DNA of 64,000 bases from Mobilicoccus massiliensis (GTDB lineage: Bacteria; Actinomycetota; Actinomycetes; Actinomycetales; Dermatophilaceae), in NCBI RefSeq assembly GCF_000826525.2, contig NZ_LN651326.1, forward strand, positions 124,001 through 188,000. The letters are read 5' to 3'. This document shows positions 49,174-58,399 of the stretch, piece by piece. The translations under genes and the position numbers were made by a program. Below the pieces are notes generated by a model, which did no database searches, was not told the DNA's origin, and was given only the letters and a program-made list of their open reading frames with translations. Every line of letters starts with the position of its first letter. Positions within the stretch are counted from its first letter, which is position 1.

Positions 49174-50742
49174 TCACCCATGTCTCCCGATCGGCACGAA
49201 AAGGCCGAAACCGAAGTGGCTCATCGCCCCGAGGGAGACCGGGCCGGGGAGACCGGGCTCGACACGCAACCGCACCATCGCTTGATAAGCAGGGTCGGCC
49301 ATGCCGCGCGAGGCTCGGGCCGAGCCGGGCAGCAGCCACCGATTGCGTCGATAGCGCGACGCCCACCGGTTCGGATAGCTCGAGTCGACAACCTCGACAT
49401 CGACGAGAGAGTGGCCGTCGAGAAACGCCCGCCGATCCCATTCCCGACGAATGTCATCGGCCACGAACTCGGGCATCGACTGCCGACGATGCCGATGGCG
49501 CGTCGTCAGGTACGGCGTCGCGGACACCCATTCGGTCGCATCGCGCCCGACGATCTCCGGGAGCACGTCGGCAGCCGACCCCATCCCGACGAGGTGCAAG
49601 TCTGCCGGCACGTAGCCCTTCGGCTGGTAGCCGCGACTGCGAAACAGGCCGGTCTGGCCCTGGTATCCCCGAACAAGAGGCAACACCCACGATTCCGGGA
49701 TGCCGCTCGGGATCCAGACGGCGAGATCCTGAACGACGCGATGCCGCGGCACCTCGACGGCGACCCCCCCGCCTGCGCCGGCACTCCACGAGAAGCACTG
49801 GGAGCCCGTGCCCTCGAGCCAGAGCCAGTGCGCCGACTCGTGCCGCCGGAACTGTGTGGGCCTCCCGACGTTGCCGCCGTCACGAGGCAGATGCCCGCTG
49901 AGCACCGCATCCACCACGCCTGCGTCCTCAGCGGCCTTGAGGCGGCCGGCACGCAACGCCTCCGCAGCCCAGAGCCCGAACTCGGCGCGAAACGGGATCG
50001 GTCCGTGCACCCGCCAGCGAAGCGCCTCGATGACCGACCCGCCCTGCGACGGAGTGGGCCCCGTCTCCGGGAGGCGCCGAACATCCGGAGACCGCACCGG
50101 GCTCGTGTACGCCACCCACCGGCTGCCTCGAGGACGCAGCATCTTGGCAGCCCGCATCTCGTCCGGCAGTCGCTCGAGCTCCTCCCGGGTCGTCTCCTCG
50201 GTGAGGCACAGCACGCGATGTGCTCCTGCGGGATCAGGGACGCACCAGCCCGCATCATCCAAGCGGTCGCCGCCTACGTCGGCGTCGACGGCAAGACGGG
50301 CGTCACACACCGACTCGGCTCGGCCCAGGTACGGCAACGCTCGGACGAGGCGATCGAGCGTCTCTCGCGTCCGATCGTCGATGTCCGCGTCCCAGTGGAT
50401 GAGGACCTCGGCGCGAGGGTCGACGTATACGGAGGCATCGAGCGTCATCGTCGTCTCCCGCTTCTCACCGCGCAGGTCGGCGGTCTGGGGTAGGTAGTGA
50501 CGCGTGTGCTCTGACGTGACCGGAGGCAGCCAGTACCTCGGCGGCTCCCGGAGAACGTCGAGGACGGCGTCGACAGCGTCCTCCGGCAGGTCGGACGTTC
50601 TCGTGTACCAGACGGCGAGCAGCGCGCGAGCGAGCCGCCAGGGCGACGGCGGCCACTCGACATCGCCGCTGTTCGGCGCGCTATCCCAGCTTGTGGCGTG
50701 ATAGTGACCGTGCGGGAACCGCACGGCGATCGTGACCGGCAT
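49174..50742 (-). CDS. csb2: Csb2, Cas5-Cas6 fusion of type I-G
   Basis: 522 residues. The N-terminus VTIAVRFPHGHYHATSWDSA with VEWPPSPWRLARALLAVWY is the GSU0054-type Cas5-like signature. The C-terminal third has PYQAMVRLRVEPGLPGPVSL-like and GAMSHFGFGLFVPIG segments, the Gly-rich loop of RAMP/Cas6 folds. It would process the repeat hairpin and cap the crRNA 5' end. The start is 1 nt after the csb1 stop. Stop overlaps the ribosome site of cas4-cas1. Confidence 0.92.
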   Translation of the reverse strand: MPVTIAVRFPHGHYHATSWDSAPNSGDVEWPPSPWRLARALLAVWYTRTSDLPEDAVDAVLDVLREPPRYWLPPVTSEHTRHYLPQTADLRGEKRETTMTLDASVYVDPRAEVLIHWDADIDDRTRETLDRLVRALPYLGRAESVCDARLAVDADVGGDRLDDAGWCVPDPAGAHRVLCLTEETTREELERLPDEMRAAKMLRPRGSRWVAYTSPVRSPDVRRLPETGPTPSQGGSVIEALRWRVHGPIPFRAEFGLWAAEALRAGRLKAAEDAGVVDAVLSGHLPRDGGNVGRPTQFRRHESAHWLWLEGTGSQCFSWSAGAGGGVAVEVPRHRVVQDLAVWIPSGIPESWVLPLVRGYQGQTGLFRSRGYQPKGYVPADLHLVGMGSAADVLPEIVGRDATEWVSATPYLTTRHRHRRQSMPEFVADDIRREWDRRAFLDGHSLVDVEVVDSSYPNRWASRYRRNRWLLPGSARASRGMADPAYQAMVRLRVEPGLPGPVSLGAMSHFGFGLFVPIGRHG

Positions 50743-50743
50743 C

Positions 50744-51739
50744 TCAGGTCGTCTCCGCGCGAACCTTCTTCGACCGGGCACTCTTTCCCGAACCCCGACG
50801 CACCGTCGTCATCTGCCCCAGCCCGTCGCGGGCGCCGTCGATCGCCGTCCGAAGTCGCGCCGTCGCCTCGTCGAGGCTCGTCAGCTCGATGCCATCGGTC
50901 TCGATGCCCCCGTCGACGACCTCGAATTCGCAGGCCGTACGCAGCCGGAAGCCGCCGAGGCCGAAGAAGGACGCCAGTTCGAAACCGATGATCGCCTCGA
51001 GGAGCTCCGTCTCGGCGTCCGTCAGACCGTACGACCGCAGCTGGGCATGGTCGACGGTGACGTACGCCGTGATCTCGCGAGCGGTGTACTCGACGCGGTG
51101 GTGCGGCACCATGCCGTAGCCGGTGTCGGCGTGGCCACCCGCGGTGTCGACGCGGTCGGTCTTCACTCCACCCGACACGGCGGGGGCGACGTCGGTCGCG
51201 TCGATAAAGGCGGTGACGGCCCGGGCGATCTTCGGCTGTCGCGGCCAGCCGTCACTCTGCTTCTGGGCGAAGAAGACCCCGTGCACCAGCGAGAGCGGGT
51301 CCAACTCGTAGACCCCCCGCGCGAGCCGTCGGTGATCCAACGGTTTGGACGCCTCGAGGCCGAGACGTGCGGGCAGCCACTGAGCTCCGGTCTGGCCGGT
51401 CTCCTCGACGGTGCCGTCCATGATGTACGCCGAGGCGAGTCGATGGGGTTCGATGCGCGACGCGGTGACGAACTCGCCGTCGGCGTCGACCACCTGGACG
51501 TAGGGGATGCCGTCGAACGTGTCGACCTGCGTGTCCGTGGCCTCGTTCCAGGTCGTCTCCTCCATGCGATTCGCCATCGACTGCGGGGATTCCACGTGGA
51601 GGCACTCCTGCCAGTCCGACTCGCCGACGGGGCGCCGGAACAGCGCCGCGCCGAGATCCGGAAAGCCGGTGGGCTGGAAGCGGTCGCCCGAAGCGGGCTT
51701 GAGCCGGATCTTCAGGTGACTCCGTGGCGGGAGGGTCAT
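50744..51739 (-). CDS. csb1: Csb1, Cas7 backbone protein of type I-G
   Basis: 331 residues, the usual size of the GSU0053/Cas7 family. LKIRLKPASGDRFQPTGFPD opens the RAMP fold; VQVVDADGEFVTASRIEPHR and VHGVFFAQKQSDGWPRQPKI are recognisable Csb1 stretches. It coats the crRNA spacer region in the interference complex. The last residues (GKSARSKKVRAETT) are basic. The start overlaps the csx17 stop by 4 bp (ATGA). Confidence 0.92.
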   Translation of the reverse strand: MTLPPRSHLKIRLKPASGDRFQPTGFPDLGAALFRRPVGESDWQECLHVESPQSMANRMEETTWNEATDTQVDTFDGIPYVQVVDADGEFVTASRIEPHRLASAYIMDGTVEETGQTGAQWLPARLGLEASKPLDHRRLARGVYELDPLSLVHGVFFAQKQSDGWPRQPKIARAVTAFIDATDVAPAVSGGVKTDRVDTAGGHADTGYGMVPHHRVEYTAREITAYVTVDHAQLRSYGLTDAETELLEAIIGFELASFFGLGGFRLRTACEFEVVDGGIETDGIELTSLDEATARLRTAIDGARDGLGQMTTVRRGSGKSARSKKVRAETT

Positions 51740-54021
51740 GACGAGACTCCTTCGTGGTCGAGGGGGTGAATTGAGCCGTCCGGGTTTGGATCGGGGGCGC
51801 CCGTCGGCGCGAGGTCTCCGGCGGTCGAATGCACCACGCCGAGGTGGTGCAGACCTGCGATCGAGACGGGGCAGAGCAGGGCCGCGGCGAGGCGAGTGCC
51901 CAAGCGGAGGTCATGGTTCGGGACCATCGGCGTCGTCATCGTGACGCGCCGCTCCGATCCGAGGCGCGACGGCGTTCGGTCCTCGCGCTCGGTGGCAGCG
52001 GTCCGTCGAGGTGCGATGCGCGACCGGTTGAGCAGCGCGACCGCGTCGGTGACGACGTCGCGGACGCGGCCCGCCCGCAGTCGCTGGGCCCACCCCTCCG
52101 GCCACGACTGGCGTGAGCGGGGCGAGAGGTCGTCGGCAGAGAACCCGGGAAGGAGGATCTCGCCGGAGGCCACGGCGGCGAGCGGAGCCAACGCCAGATC
52201 GGGCACGTGACGGTCCTGGCGCGCCCGAGTCGGCACGCGCCAGCCGGTCCAGTCGAGCGCGAGGCAGGCATCGAAGGCGTGCGCGAGCCGCGTCTCGTCG
52301 AGGTCGCCACGGACCCATCGGGTCACGTCACTCGGGCGGCATCGATACCCGTGATCGGCGACGAGACGCACGCCTCGCCCGGCGCCCCTGGAGCGGCCCG
52401 AGTGGGCGTCGCGCCAGACGGCGACGTCGGCGAGCACCTCGGGCAGCGGACGGACGCCGTAGCCGCGGACCGTCGGTCGGTGCCACTCGCGATCCCGGCC
52501 ATGCGGCGCCTCTCCGACGAGGAGTCTCCGCATGGGCGCCCGATCACCGTCCCCCTCGTCGATCCAGGCCGAGGCCAAGGTCGCCGCTACTCGGTGCTCG
52601 GGTCTCTCGTCCAGCCACGGCGCCAGATACGCCGCGGCATCCACAGCACGCGGCTGCCGCGCCACCCCCGTGATCTCGTCGACTTCTCTGTCGGACAAGG
52701 CCGCCGAGTGCTCGCGTGCGGTGAGGGCAGCGAGCCAGTCGACGAGGTGACCACGCGCGGACTGGGGGTCATCGGTGGACACGAACGCCATGTGCAATAG
52801 GTCGAGCTCGCGGCGTTGCTCCTCTGCGCGCCCCGACGCGCCCCGGAGGAAACCCCTCATCCGCGCTTCGACCGGGAGCGCGATGTCGATGCCGAGGCGC
52901 GGCGCGACGTGGACCTGCTCTCGCAGGGCGGCGACGAACGCGAGGCCGTTGCGCTGGACGATGGCGTAGCGGCAGAACGACTCGATCCGACTGTCGACCC
53001 CATGCGATCGGGCTGCGGCATACATCCCTGCAGAAGTCGTCGGCGTGCGTCCACCCCAGGAGGCGCGAGCCTGACCGAACAACTGTGTGAGCTCTCGATG
53101 CCGCAACGGGCGGCCCCACAGCGGCGCCCAGAACTCCCCGCGGCCCTCCTCCGCGCTGCTGCCGGCCGTCGGTCCGATCGCCGACGGCTGCACCGTGAAC
53201 GGCACCGCGGCATAGGAGTACGCCCCCCGCCCTGCGGATCGCGCCAACGATGCGGCCAGGTATCCGCATGCCTCGACCATGAGGACGTAATGCCAGGGAT
53301 TGACGAGCGCCTTGTCTCCAGCGCTGAGCGTCCAGGTGCTCGGTGAAGGGGTTGCCTGTGGGTCGAACTGGCCGGCGTTTCCGGGTTTCAGTGGCACCGG
53401 CCGGTCGGCCGTCAACGCGTCGGTCGCCCAGGCCAGCGAGGTCGCGGGCTTGGCCCCGAGTTCGGGGATGACGTCGAGGAGCCGCTGATGGAAGTTGGAC
53501 GAGAACTCGAGCCTGCCGTCGTTGCCGCCCGTGCCGTAGACGCCAGGAAAGTGCAGACGCTCCTCCCCCACGACGACGACCGCATCCAGCCACGGCAACG
53601 CCGGCTCCGGCACTTCGTTACGGAGGTCGATGACGAGACGCCGCTTGTCTTTGACGTCGGTGGCGCCTTCGGGCAGATGACGGGCCGTGACGGCGCGAAC
53701 TGCCTCGTACGCGTCCTCGAAGGCCGCCAGCCGAGGCGAGTCGGTGGCCACGATGCGTTCCAGCACCTGCCGCTGGTTCTTGTCCTTCGGTTTGAAACCG
53801 CTACCGCCGTTCCACGGACTGAAGGCGGGCGTGGGTCGGTACTCCTCGACGAGGAAGTCGCGTACGTCGTCGAGATCGGTCTCCATGTGCAGGGTTCGTC
53901 CCGACCACCAGGTACGAACCTCGGGATCGGCCTGTTCGGCCACGACGCGTGCCAGCCCCAGCCCGGCGAGGTACGTGAGCAGGGAGTCGGCCCGGAGCCC
54001 GGGGAACGAGTGGACGGGCAT
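51736..54021 (-). CDS. csx17: Csx17 (Cas8-type large subunit of type I-G)
   Basis: 761 residues. HSFPGLRADSLLTYLAGLGL with ARVVAEQADPEVRTWW is the Csx17 N-terminus. AFSPWNGGSGFKPKDKNQRQ and the WLDAVVVVGEERLHFPGVYG / TGGNDGRLEFSSNFHQRLLD blocks are diagnostic of the family. It serves as the large subunit that reads the PAM and triggers Cas3. The real ATG overlaps the cas3 stop (TGATG); the longer open frame upstream belongs to cas3 in another frame. Position between cas3 and csb1 is canonical for I-G. Confidence 0.94.
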   Translation of the reverse strand: MPVHSFPGLRADSLLTYLAGLGLARVVAEQADPEVRTWWSGRTLHMETDLDDVRDFLVEEYRPTPAFSPWNGGSGFKPKDKNQRQVLERIVATDSPRLAAFEDAYEAVRAVTARHLPEGATDVKDKRRLVIDLRNEVPEPALPWLDAVVVVGEERLHFPGVYGTGGNDGRLEFSSNFHQRLLDVIPELGAKPATSLAWATDALTADRPVPLKPGNAGQFDPQATPSPSTWTLSAGDKALVNPWHYVLMVEACGYLAASLARSAGRGAYSYAAVPFTVQPSAIGPTAGSSAEEGRGEFWAPLWGRPLRHRELTQLFGQARASWGGRTPTTSAGMYAAARSHGVDSRIESFCRYAIVQRNGLAFVAALREQVHVAPRLGIDIALPVEARMRGFLRGASGRAEEQRRELDLLHMAFVSTDDPQSARGHLVDWLAALTAREHSAALSDREVDEITGVARQPRAVDAAAYLAPWLDERPEHRVAATLASAWIDEGDGDRAPMRRLLVGEAPHGRDREWHRPTVRGYGVRPLPEVLADVAVWRDAHSGRSRGAGRGVRLVADHGYRCRPSDVTRWVRGDLDETRLAHAFDACLALDWTGWRVPTRARQDRHVPDLALAPLAAVASGEILLPGFSADDLSPRSRQSWPEGWAQRLRAGRVRDVVTDAVALLNRSRIAPRRTAATEREDRTPSRLGSERRVTMTTPMVPNHDLRLGTRLAAALLCPVSIAGLHHLGVVHSTAGDLAPTGAPDPNPDGSIHPLDHEGVSS

Positions 54022-56711
54022 CAGGCGGTCCTCTCCGGGGTGGGGCGGGCGCTGCTCGCGCGCCAATCGCTGACCCGCGTCACGGTCTCGAGGTAGGCGA
54101 GCCGGAAGGGTCCGAACTCGTCGAGCAGGTCGGCGGCGAGGAGGCCCCACGAGTCACCGCCCCCGGCGAAGAGGGAGAGATCGGCTTCAAGGCCCGGCAG
54201 CGACAGTTCTCCGAGATCGAGGTCCGGAAGCCATTCGCCGTCGACGATTCCGAGCAGCATCGTGCCGTCTCGGCCGTCACTGACCGGGTCGCGCGGAGTC
54301 ACGCGCAGCACGCCGTGGTGTGCCCCGACGAGGTAGTCGACCAGGGGGTGCCGGTGGTCGGGGACGCCGAGGCGGCTCAGGAGTGCTCGTCCCTCCCGCG
54401 AACGCAGGTAGAGCACCGACGCGAGTTCGTGCCTGAACACCGGACGTCGCCGCTCGAGCTTGTGTCGCTTCGTCGCCAGCTCCAGCACCGTCCCTGATTC
54501 CCTCACCGGGTCGGCACGGACGACGAGTCGCCGTACGCGGTGGGGTCGTTGCTGGGGTTCGTCGTTCGGCGCCCCGTCGGTGGTGCCCGCATTGGGGTCA
54601 CGCTTCTTGGAATCCTGCTCGTCGCGCGGGGCCTTGGCGAGCAGCCCGTCGGGTGGTTCATGACCCTGCTCGTGCTGCCCATTCGCGTCCGTCCCGATGC
54701 GACGCAGCGCGCTCTGCCATCCGGGGAAGCCCTTGCCGAGGTCGTGCGTCTGGACGGCTGCGGCAACGGCAGCGACGACGTCGTCATCCAATTCGGGCCT
54801 CGGGAGGCCGAGCCTGCGCTGGATGTTCTCGGCCTGCACCCGGGCTTCGGCCAGGTGGTCATCGAGGCGTTGCCATCCCGCTGTGAACGAGGCGGGGTCG
54901 GACGAAGCCTCGTCGGCGCTGGTGTCGGTCGGTTGGTCCGACTCGGTCTTCTGCGAGTTCGTCTCGTCGTCACCGGACCCTGAGGCGACCGGCACGTCGG
55001 TGTGGATCGGTGTGACGCGCGCCCTGAACGCCGCGTCGAAGCCGAACGTGGTGTCGTAACCGCCTGAATCCCGGTCGACAAGAACGAGGTCCTGCGGACG
55101 CAACGACGTCCGCGACGTGGCCCCCACCCAACGCTCGGTGAAGGGGTCGTAGATCCACGCGCGCACCCCCGCTCGACCCAGCAGCTTTCGCAACGCGCCG
55201 ATCGACACCGACACCCTCCACTGCGGATCCGGCCTGGCGAGAACGGTGTCGAGCATGAGGGTCGCGGGATCGATCCACGCCACCTGGATGTCGGTGTCAC
55301 GATCAGCGCGGATGTAGCGACTCACGTCGAGATCGCCGCCGCTGAGGTCGGGCGAGGTGTCGAAGAGTTGGACGAAGTCAGGGGCGCGAAGGATCGACAA
55401 CGGTTCTGGCGCCTCGGCCACGTCGGTGCCGAGCAGATCCTCGGACGTCACCGCCCGGCCTTCGAGCTGGGTCAACCGGTCGATGGACGCCATGACGTCG
55501 GCGGCTTCGTACGGTTGCGGCTTGCCACGGTCGAACCAGTAGAGACGTGCAGTCGTCTCCTCGCCTGCACCTGCGAGTCCTGCTCGATTGCAGCGGCCGG
55601 CTCGCTGGCACACCGACGACCACGGCGCGGCCTCGGTGATGAGGGTCGTGGCATCGAGATCGACACCCGCCTCCACGGCCTGCGTGGCGACGACGATCGT
55701 GCCGGGTGTGCCGTCGAGGAGCTCGCGCCCCTTATCGCCGGTCAGGGTGCGGAGCCGGTCATTGAGCTCCTGACGCTCACGGCCGCGGAACCGGGAGTGG
55801 ACGAGAAGGAGGTCGGGGCGGTCCGCGCGCGTGGTGAGCTGCTTGGACAGCGCCTTGTGAACGGCGACGGCCTCGTCGACGCGGTTGACGACGACGAGGG
55901 TCAGCGTGCCGACGCGGTGTTGCTCGAGCGCATGTTGCGCGATTACTGCATCCGTCGTCACGTCGTCGAGGCGGGTGATCCGGCGTGTTCCGGCGAGCCG
56001 ACGCGCAAGTGGGCCACGTCGGTCGTCGGCCGCCAGGCGGACGAGTGACGAGTCCGCCATCGGATAGGGGTTGTCGACGGTGGCGAGGTAGGTGGAGTCC
56101 ACCGTGGCGGACATGCAGGTCAGGCCGGTCGGCTCCGCGGTTCCATAGCGGCGCTGAAACGCTGCGATCTGCCGCGTCGTGCTCGTGGCCTGGCCGGCGA
56201 GCTGGATCTCGTCGACGACGACGTGCGCACCGTTGGTGACGAGAGCGAAGTCGATCGGGTATGTCCGGCGGCTCGCGCCGTAACCGCGAAGGAGTTGACG
56301 GGACACGATCTGATCGACGGTGCCGACGACGACGGACGCCGAATCCATGGCGACTCTCCACCCGGAGACGTCCTCGGCCCCCAGCGACCCACCCATGAGT
56401 TGGAGGACGGGGAGTTCGTCGTGCAGCCCGAGACGGTCGCGCATCGCGATGACCTCGTCGGTCACCGACTCGACGAGAACCCGCATCGGCAGCGCGTAGA
56501 CGAGACGCCGAGGGGTCGCCGCTCGGACGGCAGGGTCGGGGTGAAACAGCCTGCGATACATCCACCCGCCCACGGCCGCGAAGGTCTTACCTGCGCCGGT
56601 CGGCACTTCGAGCACGTCCGGCAGCCCGTCACGTGCGACGGCGGCCTGGTAGGCGTACGGCTCGCCGTCCTCACGGCCGGTCGCGAGACGGAAGAAATCG
56701 GTGAACTCCAT
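54021..56711 (-). CDS. cas3: Cas3 helicase-nuclease with C-terminal HD domain (type I-G form)
   Basis: 896 residues. Helicase first: Walker A VPTGAGKT at 36-43, DEIQ box in VVVDEIQLAG, motif III region TCMSATVDS, and motif VI QRAGRCNRAG. An acidic Ser/Thr linker (DDETNSQKTESDQPTDTSAD) joins it to a C-terminal HD nuclease domain with HD in VQTHDLGKGFPGWQ and later His in AHHGVLR. The helicase-then-HD order is the reverse of most type I Cas3 proteins and typical of I-G. The ATG has AGGAGGTGG just upstream. First gene of the cas operon. Confidence 0.95.
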   Translation of the reverse strand: MEFTDFFRLATGREDGEPYAYQAAVARDGLPDVLEVPTGAGKTFAAVGGWMYRRLFHPDPAVRAATPRRLVYALPMRVLVESVTDEVIAMRDRLGLHDELPVLQLMGGSLGAEDVSGWRVAMDSASVVVGTVDQIVSRQLLRGYGASRRTYPIDFALVTNGAHVVVDEIQLAGQATSTTRQIAAFQRRYGTAEPTGLTCMSATVDSTYLATVDNPYPMADSSLVRLAADDRRGPLARRLAGTRRITRLDDVTTDAVIAQHALEQHRVGTLTLVVVNRVDEAVAVHKALSKQLTTRADRPDLLLVHSRFRGRERQELNDRLRTLTGDKGRELLDGTPGTIVVATQAVEAGVDLDATTLITEAAPWSSVCQRAGRCNRAGLAGAGEETTARLYWFDRGKPQPYEAADVMASIDRLTQLEGRAVTSEDLLGTDVAEAPEPLSILRAPDFVQLFDTSPDLSGGDLDVSRYIRADRDTDIQVAWIDPATLMLDTVLARPDPQWRVSVSIGALRKLLGRAGVRAWIYDPFTERWVGATSRTSLRPQDLVLVDRDSGGYDTTFGFDAAFRARVTPIHTDVPVASGSGDDETNSQKTESDQPTDTSADEASSDPASFTAGWQRLDDHLAEARVQAENIQRRLGLPRPELDDDVVAAVAAAVQTHDLGKGFPGWQSALRRIGTDANGQHEQGHEPPDGLLAKAPRDEQDSKKRDPNAGTTDGAPNDEPQQRPHRVRRLVVRADPVRESGTVLELATKRHKLERRRPVFRHELASVLYLRSREGRALLSRLGVPDHRHPLVDYLVGAHHGVLRVTPRDPVSDGRDGTMLLGIVDGEWLPDLDLGELSLPGLEADLSLFAGGGDSWGLLAADLLDEFGPFRLAYLETVTRVSDWRASSARPTPERTA

Positions 56712-56982
56712 CGGCCACCTCCTGGATGCCATCCCAGCACACAGCAGGGTCGAGATCGGCGGATCGCTTCAGAGAGAAGGTCGTTGGTCACTCGCCTCAA
56801 CCCAGCCAGGGCCGACGGCGACACAGAGGCATCGCCACCGACGAGCCGGACCCTCTAGGACCGGCCCCCACGCTCACCCGCATCCGACGCTGGATACGAC
56901 GTAAGCGGGGGCTCTGCCGCGCGGCAGGAGATCCTCGCAATGAAGGGGCGTCAGCAGCATTGGGCCCGGACAGGTCGATCCG
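56712..56982. other. 5' region of the cas operon, right flank of the island
   Basis: No gene recognised. It must hold the cas promoter, but no clear -35/-10 pair could be fixed. It contains one perfect 14-bp palindrome, CTGCCGCGCGGCAG (56914-56927), of unknown role. The region ends at the second copy of the acetyltransferase 3' end. Confidence 0.4.
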
Positions 56983-57015
56983 GTCGAGGTGCGGATGGAG
57001 CTGATGTTCGCGTGA
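56983..57015 (+). pseudogene. Second copy of the GNAT acetyltransferase 3' end
   Basis: The last ten residues and stop of the acetyltransferase (VEVRMELMFA) are encoded here again. The 33 nt match 45193-45225 at 29 positions, and all four differences are synonymous (GTC/GTG, CGG/AGG, GAG/GAA, GCG/GCT). No upstream coding body is present. The stop is 1 bp from the end of the convergent amylase gene, so this was probably the original gene order, with the island between the two copies. Confidence 0.85.
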
Positions 57016-57016
57016 A

Positions 57017-58288
57017 TCACGCTCGATACGCGAACAACTCCGCCCCGTCCTCGCCCCGCACGACGGCGGACCGGGTCGTCGTCTCGAGCTCGACCGTGAT
57101 CGACCCGTCGCCGTGACGGGCGCGGGAGCGGTAGACGAGGCGTTCGTTGCTGACCTCGGCCGTCTCGGTGATCGCGTCGACGAGCCAGGGGTGACGGCGA
57201 CGCACGCCGATGAGGCGTTGGTGGATCTCGTACATCCAGCCGCCGAGGGCGAGGTCGTTCGGGGAGTCCGGAAACACGGGGCGCACCTGGTCGTCGCCGC
57301 TCCACCCCTCGGTCTTCTCGCCGGCGAACGCGTGCTCGTCTCCGTAGTAGACCGAGGGGATGCCGGCGACGGTCAACAGGATCGTCACGGCGAGGACGGC
57401 GAGCCCTTCGTCGCCCACCTTGGTCGCGATGCGCGTCGTGTCGTGGTTGCCGACGAACGTCTGCGGCACGAAGTGCTCGACGAACTCGCCGTGCCGGGTG
57501 AGCGACCACGCGAGCTCGTGGAAGTTGGTGTCCAACAGGCTGCTCCAGATCGCCTTCCACAGCTCGTACTGCGTGAGGGAGTCGATGGTGCTGCGCCGCA
57601 CGATGTCGACGTAGTCGCCGTGGATGACCTCGCCGAGGAACCACGCGCTCGGGAACTCCTCGCGCACCCGCGGCAGCACGCGGGCCCAGAACTCCGGCGG
57701 CACCGCGTACGCGGCGTCGAGGCGCCACCCGTCGATGCCCCGGCGAAGCCAGTGCAGCATGACGTCGACGACGAGCTGCTCGACCACCGGCGAAGAGTGA
57801 TCGAGCGCGACGAGGCCGCCATGACCCTCGAACGTCGCGTACTCCGGCTCGACACCCGGCGCCCACTCCTGCGGCCACGTGAGATGGAACCAGTCGGCCT
57901 CGGGCGCACTCGGCCCCTGCTCGAGCACCCGCTGGAACGCCGGGTGTTCGCGACCCACGTGGTTGAACACACCGTCGAGGACGATCCGCAGGCCCTTCTC
58001 CTTGGCCGCGGCGATCAACGCGTCGAGGTCGGCGTCGTCGCCCAGCCGCGGATCGAGCCGGAGGTAGTCGGTCGTGTCGTACCCGTGGGAGGTCGACTCG
58101 AACACCGGCCCGAGCAGCAACCCCGAGCAGCCGAGGTCGACCGCGTACGGCAACCAGGAGGTCAGATGCGGCAGGCGGTGCGTCGTCTCACGCGAGGTCA
58201 CGTCGCGGATCGGCGCCCCGCAGAACCCCAGCGGGTACACGTGCCACCAGATCGCGTGATCCACCCAATCGACCGAAGAACGTTGCAT
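57017..58288 (-). CDS. GH13 alpha-amylase-family glycosidase
   Basis: 423 residues. The barrel signatures of GH13 are present: LDGVFNHVG, GIDGWRLDAAYAVP (nucleophile Asp), WFLGEVIHG (acid/base Glu) and FVGNHDTTRI (stabilising Asp). IWWHVYPLGFCGAPI at the N-terminus indicates a cytosolic oligosaccharide hydrolase or isomerase-type member, and there is no signal peptide. The ATG at 58288 starts MQRSSVDWVDH; the much longer open frame upstream is antisense to the coiled-coil gene. Its end abuts the acetyltransferase remnant. Confidence 0.92.
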   Translation of the reverse strand: MQRSSVDWVDHAIWWHVYPLGFCGAPIRDVTSRETTHRLPHLTSWLPYAVDLGCSGLLLGPVFESTSHGYDTTDYLRLDPRLGDDADLDALIAAAKEKGLRIVLDGVFNHVGREHPAFQRVLEQGPSAPEADWFHLTWPQEWAPGVEPEYATFEGHGGLVALDHSSPVVEQLVVDVMLHWLRRGIDGWRLDAAYAVPPEFWARVLPRVREEFPSAWFLGEVIHGDYVDIVRRSTIDSLTQYELWKAIWSSLLDTNFHELAWSLTRHGEFVEHFVPQTFVGNHDTTRIATKVGDEGLAVLAVTILLTVAGIPSVYYGDEHAFAGEKTEGWSGDDQVRPVFPDSPNDLALGGWMYEIHQRLIGVRRRHPWLVDAITETAEVSNERLVYRSRARHGDGSITVELETTTRSAVVRGEDGAELFAYRA

Positions 58289-58399
58289 CGCCCCATCATC
58301 GCAACACCGCACCGCCCGCGCCCCACCGACCGTACGGCGCAGTAACGAGGACCGGGCACGAAGAGCACGAGCCTCGGCGTCTCCTGCCATCATCGATAT

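Noticed and set aside
56914..56927. 14-bp palindrome CTGCCGCGCGGCAG upstream of cas3 as an operator
   Set aside because: GC-only palindromes of this size arise often at this composition; it is about 200 bp from the start with no promoter match, so it was only mentioned.
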